Below are positions 25,014 through 36,400 of a stretch of 64,000 bases of DNA, one piece after another. The position numbers and the translations under genes are program-made. Where the stretch lies: the NCBI GenBank assembly GCA_964007475.1, contig OZ023273.1:33540436-33604435 (forward strand), given 5' to 3'. The notes beneath the pieces are model-generated. The model had not been told where the DNA came from. It was given only the letters and a program-made list of their open reading frames with translations, and did not search any database. This DNA comes from Hybos culiciformis (Eukaryota; Arthropoda; Insecta; Diptera; Hybotidae). The first letter of the stretch is position 1; the number at the start of each line of letters is the position of its first letter.

Positions 25014-28000
25014 ATGGCTACCTTAACAGATGCGCAATTTCAAACTCTAATTGCAGCTGTGACTAATATTGAAGGTCAACACGGCTCTTTTAGCAAATGC
25101 ACAGCTCGATTTAAAGGTACTGGCGATGTGTCCAAAGTAGATGAATTCATAAACACAATTAGTGTTTACAAAACAATTGAAAAAATTAGTGACGTAGACG
25201 CAGTAGAAGGCTTAGCCCTTTTATTAGAAGACAACGCAGCTATTTGGTGGATTGGTATTAAAAGTGAAGTTCAAACTTTTGCTGCAGCCATCAATTTAAT
25301 TCGTACCGCTTTTGCACCTGCAAAACCTGCGTACCGTGTGTATCTAGAGTTGTTTGAAGATCGTCAATCTGAAAATGAAACCACTGACCATTTTATATGT
25401 CGAAAACGAGCATTATTAGCACAACTTCCGCAAAATCGTCACAACGAAGAAGCAAAAATTGACTTAATTTACGGTCTTTTGCATGTTAATATTCGCAAGC
25501 AAGTTACTAGAAGCGGCATTACAACATTTCAAGAGCTTTTATCTCAAGCACGATCAACAGAACTCACACTGCTTGAAACAAAAATTCAATCAAAAAAAGA
25601 TAAAGGTGAAGATACAAATGGCAATAAAAAAAGAGTTCGCTGTAATTTTTGTAAAAATTTCGGGCATTCTTTCACTGAGTGTCGTAGCAAAGCCAAATTT
25701 GAAGCCGAAAAACCATCCACGTCCACAACATCAAATATAAATACGAGTAAAAATAATGAATCAAAAACTGTAACATGCTATGGTTGTGGATTACCCGGCT
25801 ATTTTCGCTCAAATTGTCCTGTATGTAGTAAAAAGCAAGCACCGGCACCACCAACAGTTATCTTCAACAGCCTTTCATTAGCACCACTGGGATCTACACA
25901 GTTACCCACAATTACAATTTCCGCTTTTGGCGAAACCGGAATTGCATATTTCGACAGCGCAGCCAGAACAAGTGTTGCTGGACGACAACTTTTTATACAT
26001 CTCCTCAAGAAGGGAGTAGTTTTTAAAAAAGTGAACCTCGATGTAGTGCTTGCCGATGGAATTGCAAGAAATCAAGAAGCATGTTTGGCTGATGTTGATA
26101 TTATGATTGGAAACAGAATTAAATCCATAAAATTTGTGGCACTACCAAGAGCAGAAAATAACAGAACATTAATTGGGATTGATTTTCTTGAAGCTAATGG
26201 CATAGTTATGGATCTAGGTCAACGTTGTTGGTATTACGCAGATCAACGAGATCAATTATTTGATTTTTATGATGCTTCAAACACCAAATTAATTGCGAAT
26301 GTTTCTAAGCTATCCCCAACAACTAAAGCACAACAAAAAATTTCAGCATTCACAACATGGTTCGACGAAAAGAAGAATATTTCACCTTTGCCACTAACAC
26401 CATACAATTTACCTGATGAAGAATATTTGGAACAAAAATCTCCTTTTAAAAGACAATTAATTTCTGATAACAACAATTATTCTCCACATTCTATACAAGC
26501 AATTTTTAAAGATTCTATTCCAATGAATTGTATAACTCCAGAGCGATTGCCTGCAACCAATAATACTGAAGGAAAATTTTTAGAAAATTTCCCATCATAT
26601 GCAGATTATGATTCATATTTCACGGAACTCAATGCCATTGATTTCAAACTAAGAGACGATGAAGGTATTAATCTGACCGCAAATGAGAAATCACGCCTCA
26701 ACAAATTAATTGAAGAGAATAATGATGTATTTGGTCCAATTAAAGAAACGACACCATTTGCTGAACATCATATAGATACAGGTTGTCATCAGCCAGTCGC
26801 CACCACACCTTACAGACTTTCTCCAGTTAGACAGAATCAATTGCGCGAAGAACTTGATAAAATGTTAGAAGCTGAAATAATTGAAGAAACAGATTCACCT
26901 TGGGCAGCACCAGTTGTTTTGGTCCCTAAGAAAGATGGCGGAATTCGGGTTTGCGTTGACTACAGAAAGCTCAACAGTATCACAACACCTGATAGGTATC
27001 CATTACCTCGCATCGATGATTTGCTTCATGCAGCGAAGAAGACTAATTTTATGACAACACTGGATTTGCAGTCAGGGTATTGGCAATTAAAAGTAAATGA
27101 ATCTGATCAAGAAAAAACAGCCTTTGTAACACCATTTGGGATGTACAAATTCAAACGAATGCCGTTTGGGTTGCGAAACGCACCCGCAACATTCCAGCGT
27201 TTGATGGATCGCTTTCGTTCAACGTTAAATGATATATTATGTTTATGCTATTTAGATGACATAATTATATGCTCAACGTCATTTGACCAGCATCTACATG
27301 ACCTCGAAAAAATCTTCAAACGATTAAGAATGTACAGTTTAAAAGCTAATAGACAAAAATCAAAATTATGCTGTAACAGTGTCAAATATCTTGGTCACAT
27401 CATAACAACTAAAGGTATACAAGTTAATCCCGATACAGTAGCAACAATTATCAAGAGACCAGCACCAAGAAATCCAAAAGAAGCACTGTCTTTTCTACAG
27501 AGTTGTTCCTGGTATAGAAGATTCATACCACAATTTGCCGATATTTCAAAACCAATAAGTAATTTGACCAAGAAAAATGCTGAATGGAAATGGGACAAGG
27601 TCGCTGCAGATGCATATGAACAATTAAAGAGATCATTAACCACCGCGCCAGTATTAGAACAAGCTCAATTAGATAAACCCTATTCGATCAAAACAGATGC
27701 AAGTGGTTATGCCATTGGGGCAGTATTGGTCCAGGGGGAGGGTGAGAATGAACACCCCATTGAATACGCAAGCAGATTATTGACAGATCCGGAACGAAAC
27801 TATTCCACCATAGAACGAGAAGCTTTAGCTTTAGTGTGGGCAGTTAACAAATTTCGTGGTTATATTGAAGGGTCTCAAGTTACCTTATTAACAGACCATC
27901 AACCACTTAAATGGCTTATGTCTTTAAAATCACCTACTGGAAGATTGGCCAGATGGGCACTTCAATTGCAACCCTATAATATGAAAATTCAATATACACC

Positions 28001-29450
28001 AGGGAAAAGTAATGTATTAGCTGATTATTTGTCCAGACCACCTTGTGATTACGAGAAGCATACAGACGAAGAATGTGAAATTTGTAACGTACAAATAGAT
28101 TTTCCATCGAAAGGAGCAAAACAAATACGAGAAGAACAATTACAAGATGAGTACATTAAAAATATTATTGATAATTTTGAAACCAATCATGAAAGTTTAC
28201 CAAGATATACGTCGAGGGGGTACATTGTAAATGATGGTGTATTATACCGTCTTTCTCCTGAATCCGATTCTGAAGAAGCCCAACTTGTTGTACCGACACA
28301 AGAACGTCCTAATATTTTAAATGCATATCATGATGAAGCTGCTTCTGGTCATTACGGTGTTGAACGTACAATAGTAAGAATCGCCTCACGTTATTTTTGG
28401 CCTGGTATGCGAAAAGAAATAACCAAGTACATAGGAAATTGTATTCAATGTCAAAAATATAAACCGAGTAATATGAAACCAGTAGGAATGCTACAAACAG
28501 TCACAAGTAATCAAAGGTTTGAAGTTTTATCAATTGATTTATTCGGGCCTTTGCCAAAAACTTCAGAGGGGTTCGAATGGATTTTCATTGTTGAAGATGT
28601 TGCCAGCCGATGGATAGAAATATTTCCACTGACTGAAGCTACAGCTGAAAATTGCGCGTTAGTACTAATGAATGAGGTGTTCTTTCGATATGGTTTACCA
28701 AGACGTCTACTAAGTGACAATGGTACCCAGTTCATATCAGCTATAATGCAACAGTTAACATTTTTGTTAAACATTCATCAAGTTTTAACACCAGTTTATC
28801 ATCCTCAGTCAAATGTTGTTGAAAGGAAAAACCGAGATTTGAAAACGCAATTAGCAATACTGGTGGAAAATAATCACACATCATGGTCAAAGTTTGTACC
28901 TAGTATAAGGTTTGCCATGAATTCAGTTAAATGTAAAAGCACTAATTATTCTGCTGCTTTTCTAACTTTTGGTCGTGAACTAAGAACAACTGATGACATT
29001 AATCATGATTTAAGGCAAATTATTCAATCCGAAAATTTCACTTCTGAAATAATAAAGAGGCTGAATCAATTACCAACTATAATGGCTAATGCAAAAGAAA
29101 CTACCGAAAAGATACAAGATCAAAATAGTCAACGTTGCAATCCAAAGAGAAGACCACAACCTGATTATAATATTGGCGATGAAGTACTAGTTACAACTCA
29201 TGTGCTTAGCAAAGCATCAAAAAACACAACTGCAAAATTTGTACCGAAAAGGGATGGTCCCTATGTGTTGATCAAGAAAATTGGCAATACCAGTTACCAG
29301 GTGGCACATCCTAGTGATCCAAATGTTTCTATGGGAACCTACCATACATCAGCACTCACTCCATATAAAAATAACACTAATAAAACAACTGTTCCTGTCC
29401 GACCATTAAGATTAAGGGGAAGACCGAGAAAAACAACAACAACTAATTAA
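25014..29450 (+). CDS. gag-pol: Gag-Pol polyprotein of Ty3/gypsy retrotransposon
   Basis: This single 1478-residue frame has no frameshift between Gag and Pol. Gag is N-terminal (about 1-200) and is followed by a CCHC zinc knuckle at C210-C223 and a second knuckle at 255-268 in which the His is replaced by Tyr. The aspartic protease has FDSA with D314 and a later LIGIDFL. Reverse transcriptase carries D684 (TLDLQSGYW) and YLDD at 746-749. RNase H starts around D895 (KTDASG). Integrase has an HHCC finger (H1106, H1113, C1143, C1146), the DDE triad D1175, D1235, E1270 with normal 35-residue spacing, and a GPY/F module at G1415-Y1417. The frame starts 66 bp after the LTR and stops 46 bp before the 3' LTR. 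All catalytic residues are present, so the protein is probably functional. An env gene is lacking. Confidence 0.97.
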   Translation: MATLTDAQFQTLIAAVTNIEGQHGSFSKCTARFKGTGDVSKVDEFINTISVYKTIEKISDVDAVEGLALLLEDNAAIWWIGIKSEVQTFAAAINLIRTAFAPAKPAYRVYLELFEDRQSENETTDHFICRKRALLAQLPQNRHNEEAKIDLIYGLLHVNIRKQVTRSGITTFQELLSQARSTELTLLETKIQSKKDKGEDTNGNKKRVRCNFCKNFGHSFTECRSKAKFEAEKPSTSTTSNINTSKNNESKTVTCYGCGLPGYFRSNCPVCSKKQAPAPPTVIFNSLSLAPLGSTQLPTITISAFGETGIAYFDSAARTSVAGRQLFIHLLKKGVVFKKVNLDVVLADGIARNQEACLADVDIMIGNRIKSIKFVALPRAENNRTLIGIDFLEANGIVMDLGQRCWYYADQRDQLFDFYDASNTKLIANVSKLSPTTKAQQKISAFTTWFDEKKNISPLPLTPYNLPDEEYLEQKSPFKRQLISDNNNYSPHSIQAIFKDSIPMNCITPERLPATNNTEGKFLENFPSYADYDSYFTELNAIDFKLRDDEGINLTANEKSRLNKLIEENNDVFGPIKETTPFAEHHIDTGCHQPVATTPYRLSPVRQNQLREELDKMLEAEIIEETDSPWAAPVVLVPKKDGGIRVCVDYRKLNSITTPDRYPLPRIDDLLHAAKKTNFMTTLDLQSGYWQLKVNESDQEKTAFVTPFGMYKFKRMPFGLRNAPATFQRLMDRFRSTLNDILCLCYLDDIIICSTSFDQHLHDLEKIFKRLRMYSLKANRQKSKLCCNSVKYLGHIITTKGIQVNPDTVATIIKRPAPRNPKEALSFLQSCSWYRRFIPQFADISKPISNLTKKNAEWKWDKVAADAYEQLKRSLTTAPVLEQAQLDKPYSIKTDASGYAIGAVLVQGEGENEHPIEYASRLLTDPERNYSTIEREALALVWAVNKFRGYIEGSQVTLLTDHQPLKWLMSLKSPTGRLARWALQLQPYNMKIQYTPGKSNVLADYLSRPPCDYEKHTDEECEICNVQIDFPSKGAKQIREEQLQDEYIKNIIDNFETNHESLPRYTSRGYIVNDGVLYRLSPESDSEEAQLVVPTQERPNILNAYHDEAASGHYGVERTIVRIASRYFWPGMRKEITKYIGNCIQCQKYKPSNMKPVGMLQTVTSNQRFEVLSIDLFGPLPKTSEGFEWIFIVEDVASRWIEIFPLTEATAENCALVLMNEVFFRYGLPRRLLSDNGTQFISAIMQQLTFLLNIHQVLTPVYHPQSNVVERKNRDLKTQLAILVENNHTSWSKFVPSIRFAMNSVKCKSTNYSAAFLTFGRELRTTDDINHDLRQIIQSENFTSEIIKRLNQLPTIMANAKETTEKIQDQNSQRCNPKRRPQPDYNIGDEVLVTTHVLSKASKNTTAKFVPKRDGPYVLIKKIGNTSYQVAHPSDPNVSMGTYHTSALTPYKNNTNKTTVPVRPLRLRGRPRKTTTTN

Positions 29451-29483
29451 TTATGATTGCAAATCGTGGTCGTTATTTACAAT

Positions 29484-29495
29484 CAAGGGGGAGAC
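29484..29495 (+). other. Polypurine tract of gypsy element
   Basis: CAAGGGGGAGAC directly precedes the 3' LTR. Such purine runs prime plus-strand DNA synthesis in LTR retrotransposons. Confidence 0.85.
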
Positions 29496-29978
29496 TGTAG
29501 AGCGCATAAATAATAATTTCCATACATCAATAGTAATTTCCATACAACATAATTATTTGAATCCAATACCACAAGAATAAAATTATTTGAATGTATTAAT
29601 TACTTAATAAAATATTTCTGTATAATTTTCTGTATGCACAATTTCTATATGCATAATTTTAGTATACACAATTTCACACATAAACTTTATATCTGTATGC
29701 ATAATTTCTGTGAGCATAGAAAAGTATAAATATGAACGCTCAAGCTGAATAAATTTAATTCTTTTCTGATTCTTGCAGTGAACGCATCGGAATTAATTCT
29801 GATCTTTCGCTCTTTTGTCAGCATAGAATTTTATTTTTCTTTGTTTATGCAAATTACTTAAGCAAATTAAATCTTGTTAAAGCAAATAAATTAGGGAAAA
29901 ATTTGGAAATAATTAATAAAACTAAATAAACTTTAACCAAATAGTTTTATTTTATCAACAAAAAGACTCAACCCTGCA
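29496..29978 (+). repeat. 3' LTR of Ty3/gypsy element
   Basis: This is the 483-bp second LTR, offset by exactly 5030 bp from the first and with no difference that I can find. It ends CCCTGCA and is followed by the ATCT target duplication. Confidence 0.95.
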
Positions 29979-29982
29979 ATCT
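29979..29982. repeat. 4-bp target-site duplication (right) of the gypsy element
   Basis: ATCT matches the copy at 24462-24465. Confidence 0.85.
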
Positions 29983-31832
29983 TTGATAAGATTAAACTAA
30001 ATATTTTAAATTTCTTGAGTGCGTCTTAATATCAAGTTTTGAACAAAAACTATAAACAAATGATTAAAATACTTAATTATTAGAAAATCATTATTATAAT
30101 AAACAAAACATATTTCAAGACGCTGATACTTAAATATCCAAATAAAACTAATAAAAAAAAAAGAAATGTTTATATAAAAAATAAATCAATTAATCAGTTT
30201 ACTATCTTGACATTATTGACATATAAAATAATCTGTCTGAATCAAAGCAATTAACATTTTGATAAAAACACAATTTCCGAATAAAAAAACCTACATAAAT
30301 GTTAAGATTTATTCACATAATAAAGCATTAAATCAAATTATGTTATAGTTTTTCAACATAAATGTATATCTAATAAATTTCAAAAAAAAAAAAAAAGGAA
30401 TAATAAACGAAAATATAGAGATATCTAGTTTTATTGAAAATCATTGAAAATATAATATTTCATTTATGTACATGTAAATATGTATTGGAAAAACATATTA
30501 TTATGTTAACATTTATTAAGATTTAACTTTTCTTTTATTGGTTAACCAACTTTTTAAACCAATAAAATATATAAGAAATTAACAAAATTTTAATCAGATG
30601 GATGATATATAATGAAAAGGTTAACTCATTTAACTCTTGTGTTAATTAATTAATTAGATTCTAAAATTTTATGTAAAAGAAAATTATACAAAATAATGAA
30701 AAATTCTATATGCAATATACTAAGAGCGTAATATCAAAGATATGGAAAACATTATCGTTCTACATCTTTATAGTATTCTTAACTTTGTTGTATGTTTCAA
30801 AAGTTAAAAAGAAATTTTTACTATAATATACACGCATTATTCACAATTTTCATTATAATTTTATAAAAATTTGTTTCGATTCGAGAAAAAATTAACAACC
30901 TGTTTTCATGGCTCGGCAGATAATAAATTATATTCAAAAATTATATTTTTCTCAGAAAAAAAAATTAAACTTCCACACACTATATTTTTAAGATAAATTC
31001 TATTTTTCATAGGTCTCCCATTAATAAATACAGATTGTTTTTATGCTAAAATTCTCAGTATTAAAATTGAAAAACAGGTATTTAGGATGTTTGAAACAAA
31101 ATTTCATGATAATAACAATAAATAAATTAACAAGAAATTTTAAATAACAGCAACTTCTTCCTTTTTTTTTTCTAATTTTGTATTTTGAAAAAATGAATGT
31201 TGTTAAAATAAAAATATAATAAAACAATTTTTACTCAACATAAAAATTTCTGTAAATGACAAAATGTAAAAAATGATTTCGTCATTCGAACTGACAAGTC
31301 AGCGCTTAAGTAATGAAAAGTTTTACTAAAATGGAAAATATTTTTTCTCAATCATAAATAATGTTTTTATTGAATACTATAATTGTAGTGATATTGATTT
31401 GGCAATTTTCCATTACTAATATAAACATTTTTATTCTCAATATTTATATCAATAAATAAAAATATTTCTTCGATTATTATTTTTAACTCGCAATAAATAT
31501 AAAATATTTTTCAACGAATTATTTTCATATTTTTATAATAAATTCAATTATAAAAATTTATCAAACCAATAATATAAATTTGAATAAAATTACACAATTG
31601 GAGGTACGAATTATATTGTACTACATCTAGGTTACCTAAAGTTATTCTTAAATATTCCTTAGAATAATCTTTAAAGAAAAATATAAAATTCTTCAATTAG
31701 ATATAATGTATATTGAAAACATATATATATAAATAAAAGGAAAGAAAAAAATTTTTTTTCACATAATAATAATGCATGATATATTTAACTTTTCATCCTA
31801 CTTTCTATATATTTTTTCAAGTATTTTCCTTC

Positions 31833-31847
31833 AATAATAATAATAAC

Positions 31848-31905
<58 letters not shown>

Positions 31906-31923
31906 GTAATAATAATAATAATA
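31833..31923. repeat. (AAT)n microsatellite
   Basis: About 30 units of AAT with two interruptions (an AAC near 31845 and an AGT near 31905). The poly-Asn and poly-Leu frames here are artefacts of the repeat. Confidence 0.95.
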
Positions 31924-34900
31924 TTAAGAAACATAATAATAAGGCACCAAACAAGAAAATAAAAACAATTCCTTTATTGTTATTCTTATTATTGTTTTCA
32001 TTTTCCGTATACCTACCCACATATAGGTCAAATAACATAAACAAATTATTGTTCAGTCTTACAAAAATTTATGTATGTATGATGACATAGTTAGTTGGTT
32101 ATAAATTAATATATTTTCATATCCAAACCTAATACAACTTGGATTTTTCTATGAATTTATATTTATTTATCTCTATATCGCCTCAAAAAGAAAACATTTC
32201 TTAAAAATTTTTGTATGATGTCTTTTCAACAATATTATGCAACTATAGGTTGGTACATATAAAAATAAATAAGTATTGGCGAAATGTGTTATCTTAGTTA
32301 AATTGTGTGGAAATTTCGAATCCTTTATACTCTAAATTGAAATTAAAACCATCGCATGTACAACAGAATATATCCTAAAATATATTTAGTTTTAAATTAT
32401 AGAGATGTTACATAAATATATCTGAATGCTAAAACCAAACCTTTAATCATCGAAATGGAATTCTTAAACATGATATAAATAAAAAATTAATAAATAATGT
32501 TAAATTTATGAATGTATGGTTATGTGGGTGTTAATTTGTTCACGTAAAATTTGAGGTTTATTTCATTTGGAGATTCAAATGTTATTGACGGCATTTGGAA
32601 AAATGTTCTGTATACAAAATTTCCCAATATATAAAATATCATAGTTCTTGGACCGATGCGACGTTATCATTATAATTCGACTTAATTAGCCCGTTTTCCA
32701 TTAAAAATAAAAAAAAAAACTATGTCTATATGGCAAAATATGCGTCAAGAAATTTATGTATATTTATATCAAAAACTGGAACATAATTATCCTTTGCATA
32801 CACTTAAATTACAGTGATTTTCATATTTAAAATATTCCAATCCTTTTCAATGCTCTAAATTTGTCTATCAAAATGTTAAATTGTCTTCAAGTCAATGGTT
32901 TTCTAACAATATAACAAAAAACAAAAAAAAATTTAAGGTATTTGTATGAAAAAAAATTTATTGTTTCCTAAAAATTTGTGGATTCATCATTCGAAACAAT
33001 TAATTCAAAATAAAACCGAACATGCTAATTTATTTATTTATCTTTGTTAGACATTATTATATTATTTACTATATAGGTAAATAATATAAAGAAAATGAAC
33101 CCTTTTAAATTTTAAATTCAGTTCGTTATATAAATGCTTCAGTGGTTAAACAATTTTTTTTTTGTGTTAATATTAATATGTTTTCGTTTTCATTGGAAAA
33201 CGATGCGAAGAAACATATTTCACTTCAAAATACGTAAAATATCAAACAAGACTAAATTTTTGGAAACATTGCAAAAATAAATACAATAAATATAAACCTA
33301 AAGAAAATATTTTATTTTTGATATTTTTTAATAATGATGTAAATTTATGTAAAAAACATTAAGGTACTAAATTAGGAAAAAATTGTACAGATAAAAAAAT
33401 TTTTAACATAATGCGAATTCAAGGGAATAAGATAACGTTGTATTTTCCATGAAAAAATATTTAAATAAATAAATAAATATTAGGTACAATATTTTTTTTT
33501 TTTACAAAGCTATATAAAAAACAAATTCGTAAATAAAAAAAAAATCTATTCATAAATTTTGTAAATATGGGAAAACTTTTACATTTTTTCTATGACATGG
33601 CTAATTTTCAGAAGAAAAGGCAGGTGGAAATGGAAACAATTATTCTTTTAGTGCGATGATTGAAAATTATTAGGTATTTTATGACTAAACTTTAAAATGC
33701 GTACTACATATATTGGAACTAAATATAGTTTTAATTTTGTAAATACATGAATTTTTTCATTTTATTTTTACCATAATTTCATAAAATATTAATACCTGTA
33801 CCTTTAATATTCTTTTATTTAATTTTAGAACTCAACTGATTTTCTTTATTCAATATTTATTTTTGTATTTACCAGAATCCCTAAAGACATTATTGAACAC
33901 AAATAATATTATGTTGTGTGCTATATGAATAATAAATTATTATTATTATAAATCGATTTAAAACGCATAATTTTAGGGCCTCAAAAATATCAAAATCTAA
34001 TAAATGCACAAAAAGGGATCAAGAACAAGAAAAATTATTTGCATTTATTTTTCTTGAAGACATTTTCAATATACCTTAAAAAAAAATGTATATTTTCAAA
34101 GATATTAAATTGAATCTGATTCCACAAAAAAGATCAAGTACCTATAATGAACTGAAGTAGAATTGATAAATCCTTTGAAGACTATTCATATGTCTCAATG
34201 GATTTTTCTCTAATTTTTATAATCCACAAATAATTTGTCTGGAAGTTTTTTTTTTAATACTATTTAATAAAATATAAGAAAAAAGTAATTTTTTTTTTCT
34301 GTATATTTTCTCAAAGTAAAATTGACAAACCAATTAGATAGACATTATACCTACATCTGTCTGAATATCTTATTATCTTAAAAATTTATTAGCATGATAA
34401 TATTTAAACGAACAAAAAAATTGAATTAACGTAAAGTTAACAAAGGTTTTTGTAACTTAATTAAATAAAAATTAAATATCTAGATGAAGTGAAATTTTTG
34501 GAAAAAAGTTGAGTCTGAAAGTTTCAGAATATTTTTATCTTAAGCAAAATATAATTTTTAAAAATACCCCGATTCTTTTTAAAATATCATTTCTAATTCT
34601 GTCTGTGTGTTTAATGCAAAAGTATTAACTATTTTCGTAACATAAAATAAATAAGAATATCCAACATTATTTTGCTTAGATAATTTTTTTTTCTTTATAA
34701 ATCCCAATTAAATTGGTTTTATTAAAATACTAAATTTATCAAATTCATTTTATGCGATAAAATCACATATTCAAATATAATTCCATGTAATAAACTTTTT
34801 AGTGTCTACTATACATTAAGGACAAATAGAAGCTTAAAGTTATTCAATTTTGAAGAGATAAAAATATAGTCATAAAATTATAAACAATACATATATGAAT

Positions 34901-36360
34901 CTATATAATATATGGATGATTATTGAAAGGAATCTAAAAACGATCAAGAAAATTTCACTTACAATCACATTAGAGAAAAATGTGTATATACAGCATATGA
35001 CTTTCGGGTTTATTGAAATATAATGTGTAAGCTAATAAAGTTGACGCGTAGATTTTTTATTATATTTTTTTTTTGTCTTTGTCCCTGGCTAAGGAAGCCA
35101 TTATATCAAAGCAAAACTTAAAGAAAATTTCAATATTTCAGAATAATTTTTATGTTATGAAATTATCCAAAAAAATAGATTTTAAAAATATCGATAAAAA
35201 AAAATTGAGAATTGAATTGAAAATATTGAAATTAAATTGAAAAATATAATACCTAGAAGAAAAACATTTGCAGGAGCACATTTACCTGTTTTTTTTTTTT
35301 TTGGTATTTATTTTATGCCAAGAAAAATAATTCCACACCTACGTGATTTTTTATCGATGGAAAAATGAAAATAAATAAAAAAAAACAAAATATACTCTAT
35401 GTAAACAAACACTTCATGCAACTTTATAAAATTCATATTGTACATATATTGTATTGCAGTATTATATATATATTTTTGTTTTTATTTTTTTATTTTTTTT
35501 TTTGAAATTAAAGCTAAATAAAAAAAAATCTATCTGAAATGAAAAACCTTTTTTCTTTTATTTATTTATTTATTTATGTTATTTTTTGTTGTCAGTTTTA
35601 GTTATTGGCAAACTTTCTAATAAATAATTTTTTTTTGGTGTTTTGTGTTAAGCCATAAGGCATCAGGTAAAAATAAATAACACGGTGAAAGAAAACATGT
35701 GTTATTTTCTTTTCTTCTCTTTTCTTTTTTTTTGTCAATATGATGAACCTAAAAATAAAAATATTAAAAATTAAAATAAGTAAATACGCACAGATTGAAA
35801 GTGTTGTTTACTTTTGATTTTGATTTATTTTTTTTTTTCATGTTATATTTTTGGGACGAAAATGATAAGCTTCTTTATTTTATACATATTAGGTACATGT
35901 AGAAATTTTGAAAAACAAAAAATAACATTTTTATATGTATAAAAAAAAAATAAAAAATTTTACAAGGAGTTTTTTTAAGTATAAAAATAAAATGAAAAAA
36001 ATATATTTATTTTTGGCAACACAATAATAGGAAAAAAAAAAAGAATATTTTCAATTTTAAAAGTTTTGATAACCCAGATTTAAAGTATAAGGCCAAGAAG
36101 AATTATTTGTAATTTGTTGGAATTTTATTTTTTTTATTTTTGATAAATAGAACGAAATTATTTTTATGGTTTCTTGTGATTTTTAATTTAAAATTTAAAG
36201 TTTAAAGAATAAAAATAATTAGATTTTGTGTATAGTATTTGAATTTAATTTAAATCTAAATTCTCAAAGTTCGTTCTTGTCATAAAGATGGAAAATGTTG
36301 GAATGTTGGAAAATGTTTGAAAAGGCAATTAAAACAAAATTAAAAACGTTACCACTTACT

Positions 36361-36400
36361 CAGTGGCGGATTTACACGCATATGTCGACTTTAGGCATTA
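36361..36400 (+). mobile_element. Possible hAT left-end fragment
   Basis: CAGTGGCGGATTTACACGC resembles the conserved start (CAGTGGCGGAT) of many hAT elements. No complementary right end or target duplication was found nearby, so this may be a truncated relic or chance. Confidence 0.35.

Larger units (their letters stand above)
24466..29978 (+). mobile_element. Complete Ty3/gypsy LTR retrotransposon
   Basis: This 5513-bp element has, in order: ATCT target duplication, 483-bp LTR, primer-binding site, one uninterrupted gag-pol frame (25014-29450), a purine-rich tract, an identical LTR and the second ATCT. The domain order protease, reverse transcriptase, RNase H, integrase defines Ty3/gypsy. 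There is no envelope-like frame. Identical LTRs and an unbroken frame indicate very recent insertion and possible present activity. Its base composition is visibly less A/T-extreme than the surrounding DNA. Confidence 0.97.

Noticed and set aside
25483..28774. Several 60-87 codon frames on both strands inside 25014-29450
   Set aside because: They overlap the intact Gag-Pol frame, whose domains are unmistakable; these are shadows.
24466..29978. Assembly duplication as the cause of identical LTRs
   Set aside because: The presence of primer site, polypurine tract, TG/CA ends, target duplication and a complete gag-pol between the copies is explained by retrotransposition.
31776..32090. Open frame with a long Asn run, and its Leu-run counterpart on the other strand
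   Set aside because: It is only the (AAT)n microsatellite read in frame; the flanks show no coding character.
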